Program-made: the position numbers and the translations under genes | NCBI GenBank assembly: GCA_027600665.1 | Contig: JADGJL010000124.1 | Location: forward strand, 1-37,560 | DNA: 37,560 nt | Source: Irineochytrium annulatum | Taxonomy: Eukaryota > Chytridiomycota > Chytridiomycetes > Chytridiales > Chytridiaceae | Direction of reading: 5' to 3' | Notes under the pieces: model-generated | Database searches by the model: none | The model's input: the letters and a program-made list of their open reading frames with translations, nothing else | Told to the model about the DNA's origin: nothing | Shown: one piece after another, positions 14,141 to 22,904 of the stretch | Layout of the letters: each line of letters starts with the position of its first letter | How positions within the stretch are numbered: the stretch's first letter is position 1

Positions 14141-15970
14141 TCAAGAACCTGATCCTCTCCTGACGGCAGTCCATATACGCTCAGCACTTTTCAGCCACTC
14201 TTTTTCCGACACCTGGAACCTTTTCGCTCCCACGATGATGGGCCGAGTATTTGTCGCCGATGCATTGCTTCCAGAAGTTGCTGACGACAGCGGTCCCGAT
14301 GTTCCCGGATGAACGACCACGTAACGAGGGGTTTCTAGGACAGTGTCTCGTAGCATCACACTCATTATCGGGAATCGAGCTGGCACTCCTCTATTTGCCT
14401 CAATTCGCGCTAGCACATTCGGTAGATCCAATAAAGCCGTCTTATGACCACGTCGCCGTAATTTAGCACCAGGGGACATTCCTGCAGTTGCCAACGTTCC
14501 ACCTTGGCCTCCACTGCTCTGTAGCCCGCTCGTTTTAGATGCGGGAACCGGGGCATTCGTTTCATGCTTTCCGGATCTGCTATGGCGCGCAGAATTGGGC
14601 CCGTTCTCATATCCATAATGCACAATAGGGAGCAACCAGAGATTCGGTTCGTCGACCGGCGTCGATTGAGCGTACTGTGGAAACCACTTTCCCAGTTTGA
14701 TGGCACCCGTCGTCTTCAACCGGGAGCCGCGAAAGGCCTTTGTCAGCGCGTCGCGAACACGGCCGTGTGATTCAGGGGCAAAGTCCTCGGGTTTCGATCG
14801 GTTGTTAACGAAAATAATGTCAGGAAAGTACACATCGTCTTCAGGCGCAATGCCGCCTCCACTCGTCGGTCCGCTCACAGACTCCCCCGCGGTAGTTCCC
14901 ACTCCACCGTGGCCTTTTTCCGTAAGCTCCTCATGCTGCTCAGCGGTCCCCCCTCGCCCACTCCCGCCTCCTCCGCGACGACCCCGCCGACCTCCCCCAC
15001 TGCTGACATCATTTATTCCCGTCTCTGCTCGATATTTTGCTGATTCGACCTTTTTCAGAAAAGCCCATAGGTCCTCGTCTTTACTCGCGTCCGAGACAAC
15101 CAGAACGACATGACAGATCGAGAACATCAGCATCGTTAAATGCTCCGAAGCCAGGCTTGCGTCTACGCTTCCTCTTCCGCGATGCCGAGGAGTTACGATC
15201 CCCTGCGTGTCTAGTAGCACTATTCGCTCCGTCGTTATGTGCAAGTCAATGCCGAGCGTCATCGAGACCGATTTGCTCCTCTCCGACGTGACGGGTTGCG
15301 CTGTCGGGAACACGTTTCCGGATATTGGTACATTCGGTGAAGCTAGCAGGTTCATGACCGTGCTCTTCCCGACACCCCTTCGGCCGAGCACACCGACGAT
15401 GAAGCAACCGGGATGCTCCGACAAGTGCCTCTGCGTCGCCTCCATCTGTAGCCGCAGATTCTCATCTACTAGTTTGATGCACGAGCTGAATGGAGAAGGC
15501 TGCGAAGGCGATGACAAGACTGAGACGCTTGACGCAGATGATAACGGGCGCGCGATAACCGGGGCTCCGACCGCCTGCGCATTCGTCGAGCTTCTGGATG
15601 AACGTGAAGACCCTTCAGCAGTTTTGCTGGCAACCTTCACTGACGACGGTTGCGAGTTCAAGGTGTGCTCTGACAACGGAGTCTGCACGCTGTTGGCCTG
15701 CCGCCTTTCCAACACAATTTGACCCGACCCGAGCTTGTCCATGATGGTCGAGACCGGCTTCGCGACCGTGACGACGCGTTCGCCTCGATCCCGTCGCTCG
15801 CGCCTCCCTCGCTTTGCACCAGAACTGCTGGTTGGCGAGCCAGGATAGGCGCCAACCTTTGGACCGGTCTTTCTCGGCGAGTCGTCTCGAGCATGTCTGT
15901 GCGGAGAGTTTGGATCCGGATCGCCTCGCCGCGCTATGATCGTCGTCGGTTGGGCAGCATCGCTCTGCAT
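14141..15970 (-). CDS. SMG9: nonsense-mediated mRNA decay factor SMG9
   Basis: An intronless frame of 609 residues. SMG9 with SMG8 binds and regulates the SMG1 kinase that phosphorylates UPF1. The disordered Arg/Ser-rich N-terminus (1-160) is followed by a GTPase-like fold: the P-loop GVLGRRGVGKST is at about 193-203, then GIDLHITTERIVLLDTQG at about 240-257, ICHVVLVVSD, and YFPDIIFVNN. The C-terminus reads EKEWLKSAERIWTAVRRG, matching the SMG9 end (NWFHYAARIWDGVRK in human, from memory). A Gly/Arg-rich insert lies at about 325-350 between core segments. Its 3' end is 141 bp from the PKC1 start region on the same strand, and its start is 67 bp from the divergent CSN2 gene. SMG9 is absent from budding yeasts, which supports an early-diverging fungus. 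Confidence 0.88.
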   Translation of the reverse strand: MQSDAAQPTTIIARRGDPDPNSPHRHARDDSPRKTGPKVGAYPGSPTSSSGAKRGRRERRDRGERVVTVAKPVSTIMDKLGSGQIVLERRQANSVQTPLSEHTLNSQPSSVKVASKTAEGSSRSSRSSTNAQAVGAPVIARPLSSASSVSVLSSPSQPSPFSSCIKLVDENLRLQMEATQRHLSEHPGCFIVGVLGRRGVGKSTVMNLLASPNVPISGNVFPTAQPVTSERSKSVSMTLGIDLHITTERIVLLDTQGIVTPRHRGRGSVDASLASEHLTMLMFSICHVVLVVSDASKDEDLWAFLKKVESAKYRAETGINDVSSGGGRRGRRGGGGSGRGGTAEQHEELTEKGHGGVGTTAGESVSGPTSGGGIAPEDDVYFPDIIFVNNRSKPEDFAPESHGRVRDALTKAFRGSRLKTTGAIKLGKWFPQYAQSTPVDEPNLWLLPIVHYGYENGPNSARHSRSGKHETNAPVPASKTSGLQSSGGQGGTLATAGMSPGAKLRRRGHKTALLDLPNVLARIEANRGVPARFPIMSVMLRDTVLETPRYVVVHPGTSGPLSSATSGSNASATNTRPIIVGAKRFQVSEKEWLKSAERIWTAVRRGSGS

Positions 15971-16037
15971 GAAGCAACCGTTGGAGTACGTTTTGGATTC
16001 TTGAATTAGACATCGCTAGTCGTAAGCTTCTGGCAAC
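15971..16037. promoter_or_regulatory. 67-bp shared divergent promoter, SMG9/CSN2
   Basis: The start codons of SMG9 (-) and CSN2 (+) are separated by 67 bp, almost the same spacing as the ZNHIT1/HCCS pair. No TATA box is visible. Confidence 0.5.
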
Positions 16038-18006
16038 ATGAGCGACGACGATTTCATGGTGGAACTCGCGATTGCGACTTACGGCTAATTGGATTTGTAT
16101 AGAACGAGGATGAAGAGTTTGACTTCGAGTATGGGAGCGATGAAGGCGGCGAGGAAGTCGAGGTGGATTTGGAGAACAAGTACTATGGTGCAAAAGGTAT
16201 TGCATGCATGCTGCGTTCTCGGCATGTGGAGCGCGCTTACTAATCATCGCGTAGAGTTGAAGGCGGATAACCTGAAGGAGGCGATTGCGGAATTTCAGGG
16301 CGTGGTCGACGCAGAGACCGAGAAGGGGGACTGGTAGGATGTTTCGCCGCGAAGCATGTTATTAAGCTTGCAAAGGGGATTTAAGGCGTTAAAACAGATG
16401 ATTAAGTGCAATTTTAAGCTGAATCATTTTGATGAGGTGAGATTCCAGCTCCACAGGTTTTATGGTGACTTGCAAAATTAAGTCCATGCTTTAGACGTTG
16501 AAGAACTACAAAACGCTCTTGACGTACACACAGAAGGCCGTTTCTCGGAATTACAGTGAGAAGAGCATCAACAATATCTTGGACTTCGTTTCCTCGTCGA
16601 GCGATATGTCGTTTTTGGAGGAATTCTATTCTGTGAGTCTTGACGCTTTAAATGAGGCAAAGAACGATGTCAGTACAGCCCGAGGAGTTGTATGTGTGTT
16701 AAACGTCTAGTATACAGCGCCTGTGGACAAAGACAAATCTGAAGCTGGCGAAATTATGGCTAGACCGGCATGAATACGGTCGTTTGAGCAAGGTAAGGTG
16801 TTAGTGATATTACGATAAGCTTAATGTGTCTTTCAGATTTTGAAGCAGTTGCATTTGTCTTGCCAGAATGACGATGGATCTGATGATCAGAAGAAGGGGA
16901 CGCTATTGCTGGAGATTTTCGCTCTAGAAATCCAGATGCACACGGAGACGAAGAACAACAAGAAGTTAAAGGTTTCTGAACTTTTTTGTTCTCACACTGA
17001 CGAATCTGCAGGCCTTGTATCAACAATGCCTGAGCGTTAAGTCGGCGATACCCCACCCTCGGATCATGGGTAAACTATTGTTTGTTCGCTAGGCTCTAAC
17101 GTTCTTTATCGAAAGGTGTGATTCGAGAATGCGGCGGAAAGATGCATATGAGCGAGAGTGAGTTGATGCTCTCTATTTTCATTATTCGCTCGCGGTTGGC
17201 TCATTATCTGTGAAGAAGAGTGGGACAAGGCCCAGACGGACTTCTTCGAGGCTTTCAAGAATTACGACGAGGCGGGAAGCCCTCAGCGGATTACCTGCTT
17301 GAAGTATCTTGTACTCGCCAATATGCTGATGGAGTCCCAAATCGATCCTTTCGATTCTCAGGAGACAAAACCGTACGTCTACAACGTTATCTCTCGCACA
17401 TATGAATCGTTGGTAATCTCGTGCTTTTCATAGGTATAAAAACGACCGAGAGATCGAAGCTATGACAAAGCTTGTCAGCGCTTTCCAGCGGAAGGAAATT
17501 CGGGAGTTTGAGAAGATTCTTCGCGGTAAGTTTGCTTCGTCTTAATAGAGATTAAATGGGACAATATAGAAAATCGTAAAACAATTATGGACGACCCTTT
17601 CATTCGGGCGTACATCGACGACGTTTTAAAGAACATTCGAACTCAAGTCATTATCAAACTCATCAAGCCCTATACTAGAATCGACATTGCTTTTGTTTCC
17701 AAGGTTAGTGTTGGACTGAATCCATTGTTATAACTAACGTTTTTAGCAACTCAACATCCCCTCGCAAGATGTCGAGGAGCTTCTAGTTGGTCTCGTGTTG
17801 GACAACCGCATTAGTGGAAAGATCGATCAGGTCAATCAGCGGCTCGAGCTGTACACTCAGTAAGTTATTTACTTTTTCTGTTCGAAGGAGAAGACGGGCT
17901 GACGTTGGATAGAAATACGGACACGCTGTACTATGGAGCTCTCGGAAAGTTATCCACGAACGTTGGGAACTTGTACAAGACCACAATTAATCGGATTGCT
18001 GCCTGA
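16038..18006 (+). CDS. CSN2: COP9 signalosome complex subunit 2
   Basis: PCI-domain subunit of the CSN deneddylase that regulates cullin-RING ubiquitin ligases. Fourteen exons give 442 residues (human 443), with introns 16059-16102, 16197-16254, 16334-16375, 16437-16494, 16669-16717, 16793-16836, 16972-17011, 17070-17115, 17158-17215, 17373-17433, 17526-17569, 17704-17746 and 17860-17912. The N-terminus is acidic (MSDDDFM, then [15 protein letters not shown]). Strong family stretches follow: [101 protein letters not shown], and the PCI core [19 protein letters not shown] through [13 protein letters not shown]. Splice phases close throughout. At 16632 a GTGAGT looks like a donor but is retained as coding because the family sequence continues across it. 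Confidence 0.96.
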
Positions 18007-18319
18007 GAAGGCTTGTTTAGTGAGAAGTATATTTGCAGATGTTTCATCGTACCGGTAAAGCCGCAACCGCGTTTGTTGCTTGTTCATATACACGTTAAAT
18101 TACATTTTCCTTGATGACTTGCTCCTGGATTTATAGCGTGGTAACTCAGCTCCAATGTCGTTGATGGTTACGGTATTCAATGTTAAATCTTTGTCGTGTA
18201 TTGTATGGGTATCCGATTGCTCTTAAATTGTACATCGAGTGATAAAGGTGGACGAATCATTCTCCATCGAAGAGATCGCAGCTGACGCCAAATCAGACAG
18301 CGAAACACAAACTATCCAT
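18007..18319. other. convergent 3' intergenic region
   Basis: Contains the 3' ends of CSN2 (+) and the next gene (-). The sequence is AT-richer than the flanking exons, and no coding or RNA gene is seen. Confidence 0.55.
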
Positions 18320-19981
18320 TCAGCTCCCAATCATTTGTGAATGTCGTCCTATCACGGCATTCCATACCTTCTCCATAAACACCCGCTCCCCACCACCTTG
18401 CCTTTCCGCAGCCGGGCGAGTTGGGAATTTCCAACGGAGGCCCTTCCTCACCACCTTACCCTTAAGGTCGGATTCGGCGAGCGACATTTCCGAACCCTCG
18501 CCACCGGCACCTTCCACCCATCCATCCGATGACAACCCTACCAATTCACCGGTTTCCCCATACACCGCCATGCCGCTACTCAACCCATCGCCTTCCACCG
18601 TTGCAGAAGCCGCCGCCGTGGGCGACAAGCCGTCGTCTAACCGCGTCAGCGACACCGTCGAATCCGCCAGCGGCCTCTCGACCTCGGCTAGCATGACCCC
18701 ATCGGCTGTCTCGGCGATCGTCAGGACACGCGTCGAGAACGACACCTTCCGCCTCGATGCCCTCTTCGCCGCAATCCCTAAACCTCCACTGCATCCGCCG
18801 TTCGACACCGAGCTCGCCGACGATGAAAACCCGCCCGGGGAGCCCGGATGGCCGGACCACCCGTCGTGACCTGAGAGGTGCGATGGGCTGGGCGCCCACT
18901 CGCCCGAAGAGTAAGACGCGCATGGGGATGGGGGGGCGACCATAAGGCGAGCGCTGGTCTTTCGAGGTCGGCCGAGGCTGTCGGTTTTGAAGCCTGAACC
19001 GGGTCGGCAGAGGCTCTGATGGATTGGGAATAGGGAGGACGTCGCGTTCTCGACGAGAGAGGAGAAGTCTGGGTCGGAGGAGGTGTCCATTGCGGAGGAT
19101 TCGAACTTGAGTGACAAGAAGTTCGCAGGTGGTGGTGCTGACGCGTAACTGGCCGGGTCTGGGTTACCGGCCGTGGTGACTCCATCAACGAAGCTCTCTA
19201 TGTCGAGCCCCTCGTCCATCTCTAAGGCGTCGCCTCCCGTTGACTCAAAGAGCCCATCCAAATCCAGTACCCCACCTCCCGCTGCCTCGGTGGCCGAGTC
19301 GTCCATCCACCTCGAGTTCGCGCCCGCGACTTGAAGCCTCTTATACTTCGGCGTGTGCCTCATCATGTTGTACATCCTTTTCTGCCGCTCCCGTTCGGCC
19401 TCTGGGTCCACGTCCGTCATCACGACGCGGTGCTCGAGCATCTTGGCGATGATGGGATCGTCCTCGGGCCCCACCGCGACAGACTTCGCGCTCCTGGGAA
19501 CCCCTCCGCCGTTTCCTCCCGCTGTCGATCCAATTTCGTCCAGCGCCAGGTTGGAAAACGTCCGCGACGACGACAGGTCGTCCTCGCTCTCGCCCACGCC
19601 CAGCGATTCGGTCGACGCCGATGTGTCCCGGAGATCAGCCTCAGAACCCGTGTTGGCGAGTGGCCGCATCACGCCTTGCACACCGAGGCCGACGCGCAGA
19701 TACGACTCCACCGAGATAAACGGTGCGGACCGGCTTGTTGGCGCGGCTTCCCCGGGACGCACCGTCGCGCCGTTGATGGTTAAATTCGACCCGGTCGCCG
19801 ACATGCCGGCCGCGGGTGGTTTGAAGATATCGTCAACGGTCGTCTGACGACCGTCTGAGGCCCAAAGCTTCATCTTCAGCCGGTGGCCCTGCTCAGCGGG
19901 GGCCGTCTCGACAGACTGGATAGTCTCGTGCGACGATCTGAGCTGGTGATGGCCGTCGAGCTTGTTAGCGGCTAGGCTCAT
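18320..19981 (-). CDS. hypothetical, largely disordered protein with KVSF motif
   Basis: A single exon of 553 residues if translation starts at 19981 (MSLAANKLDG). The frame is open upstream to 20242, but those residues look random. The protein is rich in Ser, Gly, Pro and acidic residues with no recognisable fold. Islands that look conserved are KMKLWASDGRQTTVDDIFKP near the N-terminus, a short basic helix-like stretch (EAERERQKRMYNMMRHTPKYKRLQ) near the middle, ASRRKVSFSTRVL, and a basic C-terminus (KGKVVRKGLRWKFPTRP). KVSF fits the RVxF docking consensus for protein phosphatase 1, so it may be a PP1 regulatory protein; this rests on a short motif and is weak. Codon usage is like that of its neighbours. 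Confidence 0.6.
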   Translation of the reverse strand: MSLAANKLDGHHQLRSSHETIQSVETAPAEQGHRLKMKLWASDGRQTTVDDIFKPPAAGMSATGSNLTINGATVRPGEAAPTSRSAPFISVESYLRVGLGVQGVMRPLANTGSEADLRDTSASTESLGVGESEDDLSSSRTFSNLALDEIGSTAGGNGGGVPRSAKSVAVGPEDDPIIAKMLEHRVVMTDVDPEAERERQKRMYNMMRHTPKYKRLQVAGANSRWMDDSATEAAGGGVLDLDGLFESTGGDALEMDEGLDIESFVDGVTTAGNPDPASYASAPPPANFLSLKFESSAMDTSSDPDFSSLVENATSSLFPIHQSLCRPGSGFKTDSLGRPRKTSARLMVAPPSPCASYSSGEWAPSPSHLSGHDGWSGHPGSPGGFSSSASSVSNGGCSGGLGIAAKRASRRKVSFSTRVLTIAETADGVMLAEVERPLADSTVSLTRLDDGLSPTAAASATVEGDGLSSGMAVYGETGELVGLSSDGWVEGAGGEGSEMSLAESDLKGKVVRKGLRWKFPTRPAAERQGGGERVFMEKVWNAVIGRHSQMIGS

Positions 19982-20662
19982 TGTGGGTGGTGGTGGCGTG
20001 ATCCGTTCACAAGTTCGCACCCGTTGTTCTCGTCGGCGGGGTCGGGGACCCGGGCGTCGAGGCCGGTCTTCGAGAAATGCGTATGGACACTCGTGGCAAT
20101 CCTTGGAGAAGTAGGCCAAAGATGCCCGGTCATTATCCCCTACACACGTATGATGCGTGATTGGAAGATCGGAGCCCTCCTCCGTGCCTTCATTCAAGCG
20201 GATCGCTACTGATAGGAGAATGTTCGCGAGCGCCAGATGCACCGCAGACTAATTATCGTCCTCCGCCCAATTCCATGAAGGGGCGTGTCAAAGATCGCCA
20301 CCTACATCACCGCAAGATGCAGCGTACCAAAGAACACTCATTTCACAGGAAATGGTTGATTGTAAACAACGCCGAGTGCAGCTGAGAGTTTAAGATTTTG
20401 TTAGCTCACATGGAGAAAAACAAGTAATACGAAATGCTCGCACTAAACCAATGGCATCAAGTCACTGTTGCCCAACCATGTTACCTGTGACGAGCGCGAA
20501 CCTAAAAAGCGCCCAACTTATCGCCACGACCTGCCAAGCCGTTCCTTGTTCAAACCTATGGTAGCACTCTAACCGTCTTCGACCACAATCGTAGTAGTGG
20601 TGTGAGCGACTTTATTAACGAATTAATACGCAAATCCGACTTCCTTTTCGAAGATGTCTTAA
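19982..20662. other. intergenic region
   Basis: Holds the presumed promoter of the KVSF protein gene and the 3' flank of the ADSL gene. No supported gene. If the KVSF protein starts at 20242 instead, the first 260 bases here are coding. Confidence 0.45.
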
Positions 20663-22177
20663 TCACACCGAAAGTTCAACCTGCTTTACTCCCTCATCCA
20701 GCGCCTTGCGAAACGGCGCCAGGGCCGGCCTTACCTCCTTCTCTAAGAACCTCTCCACCTGCTGGCTCGCCCTTCCCGTGAACGTCTTCGGGTCCAGCAG
20801 CCTCCCCAGATGCGGGACGACGGGCTCAAAATACTTCGTCTTCCGTATCAACTCCACCAGGTTGTTCTCCCCGCCCTCCTCCTTCACTACCCGGGCCGCT
20901 TGATGGCTAAGCACCCTGATCTCCTCGTGGCACGTCTGCCTGTCCCCGCCGGCCTCCTTCACCATGAACATGATAATGTTCTCCGTCGCCATGAACGGCA
21001 GCTCCTGCCCGATGCGCCGCTCGATCACCTTGGGGTAAACTACCATCCCATCGAAGATGTTCTGGAGCAGCGAGCAGACGATGTCGGCCGTAAGAAACGC
21101 CTCCGGGATCGTGATGCGCCTGTTGGCCGAATCGTCGAGCGTGCGCTCGAGCCACTGCACCGCGGCCGTGTTGTGCGCGTTGGAGAGGAGCGTCATGAGG
21201 TGACGGGAAAGGGAGCAGACACGCTCGCACCGCATCGGGTTCCGCTTGTACGCCATGGCCGAGGAGCCGATCTGGTCCTTCTCAAAAGGTTCCTCGATCT
21301 CCTTCAGCGAGGCCAGGATGCGGATGTCGGACGCAAGCTTATGGGCCGTCGCGCCGAAGGAGGCCAGAGAGGAGAGGACGTCAAGGTCGACCTTACGGGT
21401 GTAGGTTTGGCCCGTGACGGCGTACGCGGAGGGGAAGCCGCACATCTCAGTCACAAGCTCGTCGAGGCGCTCCACCTTCGCGTGGTCGCCCTCGAAGAGG
21501 GTCAGGAAGGAGGCCTGCGTCCCCGTGGTGCCCTTCACGCCCCTAAAGCGGAGGTCGTCGCGGGCGCGGGACAGGTTCCGGAGGTCCATGAGAAGCTCCT
21601 GCAGCCAGAGGCACGCGCGCTTGCCAACAGTTGTGAGCTGGGCGGGCTGGAGGTGCGTGAAGCCAAGGGTCGGGAGGTCCTTGTACTTCTGGGCAAAGTT
21701 GGCGAGCTTGTCCGCGCAGCTGGCGAGCTTAGGGAGGACGATATCGAGCGCATCCCGCATCATGATCAGCTCCGAGTTGTCGGTCACGTAGCAAGAGGTG
21801 GCGCCAAGGTGAATAATGCCCGCGGCCTTCGGCGCCGCGACGCCAAAGGTATGGACGTGGGCCATGACGTCGTGGCGCCGACGCTTTTCCTCGGCCGCCG
21901 CGAGCACGTAGTCAATGTTGCCAAGGTTGGCTTCCATCTGCTGGATCGCCTCGTCCGTGATGTCCTTCAAACCGAGCTCGCGTTCCGCCTTGGCCAGGAC
22001 GAGCCAGAGCTTTCGCCAAGTGCCAAACTTCTTGGCGTCGCTAAAGTTGTGAGCCCTGCGGAAATCGGATGAGGACATTTAAGAATCATATGGGATAACA
22101 AGGGGTCATACTCACATCTCGGGGCTCGCGTACCGCGAGGTCAGCGGCGATGCATAGCGCTCGTGTTGGTCGCCCAT
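20663..22177 (-). CDS. ADE13: adenylosuccinate lyase
   Basis: Catalyses two steps of purine synthesis: cleavage of SAICAR to AICAR and of adenylosuccinate to AMP, each releasing fumarate; cytosolic. Two exons (22177-22116 and 22055-20663; intron 22056-22115) give 484 residues, the same as the human enzyme. The first exon supplies [14 protein letters not shown]. The family signature is [12 protein letters not shown] at 284-295, with the catalytic Ser loop; the usual Pro of SSxMPxKxNP is Ala289 here. Also present are [51 protein letters not shown] and the C-terminal [13 protein letters not shown]. The large open frame on the opposite strand is a shadow of this gene. Confidence 0.97.
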
Positions 22178-22904
22178 TTTCTTCGAACTTTGACGGCCAG
22201 TGGAAAGTTTCACATCCTGAAGATCATCTGCTCCTTGAACACTTAAACCTTCATTGCCCTCTAAACAGTGCTGGGAACTCGCCAACATCAGAATCTGAGG
22301 GCCTACGAGTTCCAACCTACGAAAAAGGTTTACAAATATGTCGTAATCTGGGAATAAGATGGGAAACAACGTAAGGTCTCATGGCATGTGTCGCGCCAAA
22401 CCCAGAGCTCGGGTAGCGCATTAAAATGCAAAACACAAAGGAGTAAATATAACGAAAATGCAGACCAAAACCTGTAATCAATGATTTGTTGACGCCAGAA
22501 CTTCACAGTGAGTGGGAAACCTCATGATGCAAGAGAGAATTGAAAGACACATACGATTTGGAGGCATTAATAAGGACGACTGCGAGTGGTAAACACCATC
22601 TAAAACCGACTCCGCGACTAATCATGATGAGAAAAATGGGGATATCGGAGAGGTGGAAGTCCACAGATTCATATACAGAAGGAATTAATGATATCACAGC
22701 CCTACTATTAACAAGCAAAAATTTAAATAATCATAAAACATTTTGGGAGAGGTGACCAAGATCCGTCCTCGTTTCCAATAACAAGCCCGGCAACGACAAA
22801 GCCGGCATCCGGCGACCCACCCGCACATACTACCACCCCCGCCTGGTACCTTCAAGGTTCTATACTATGAAAGCCAGGCAACACCCAAGCCTCCTACAAC
22901 CCGT
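22178..22904. other. intergenic, AT-rich
   Basis: Upstream of ADE13 and downstream of the histidine kinase, which are in the same orientation. Noticeably AT-richer than the rest (about 22370-22760). Short frames on both strands lack any recognisable protein character. No RNA gene recognised. Confidence 0.5.

Noticed and set aside
14564..15291. Plus-strand frames opposite SMG9
   Set aside because: Shadows of an unbroken 609-codon gene with strong family motifs.
16632..16637. GTGAGT donor in CSN2
   Set aside because: The frame continues through it into the conserved EALKDAKND-like stretch; the real donor is at 16669.
20810..22072. 420-codon open frame on the plus strand
   Set aside because: Exactly antisense to adenylosuccinate lyase; its composition (Arg, Val, Glu, His-rich) is that of a GC-rich shadow frame.
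22370..22760. AT-rich stretch considered as a transposon remnant or RNA gene
   Set aside because: No terminal repeats, transposase-like frame, tRNA cloverleaf or internal promoter boxes could be recognised.
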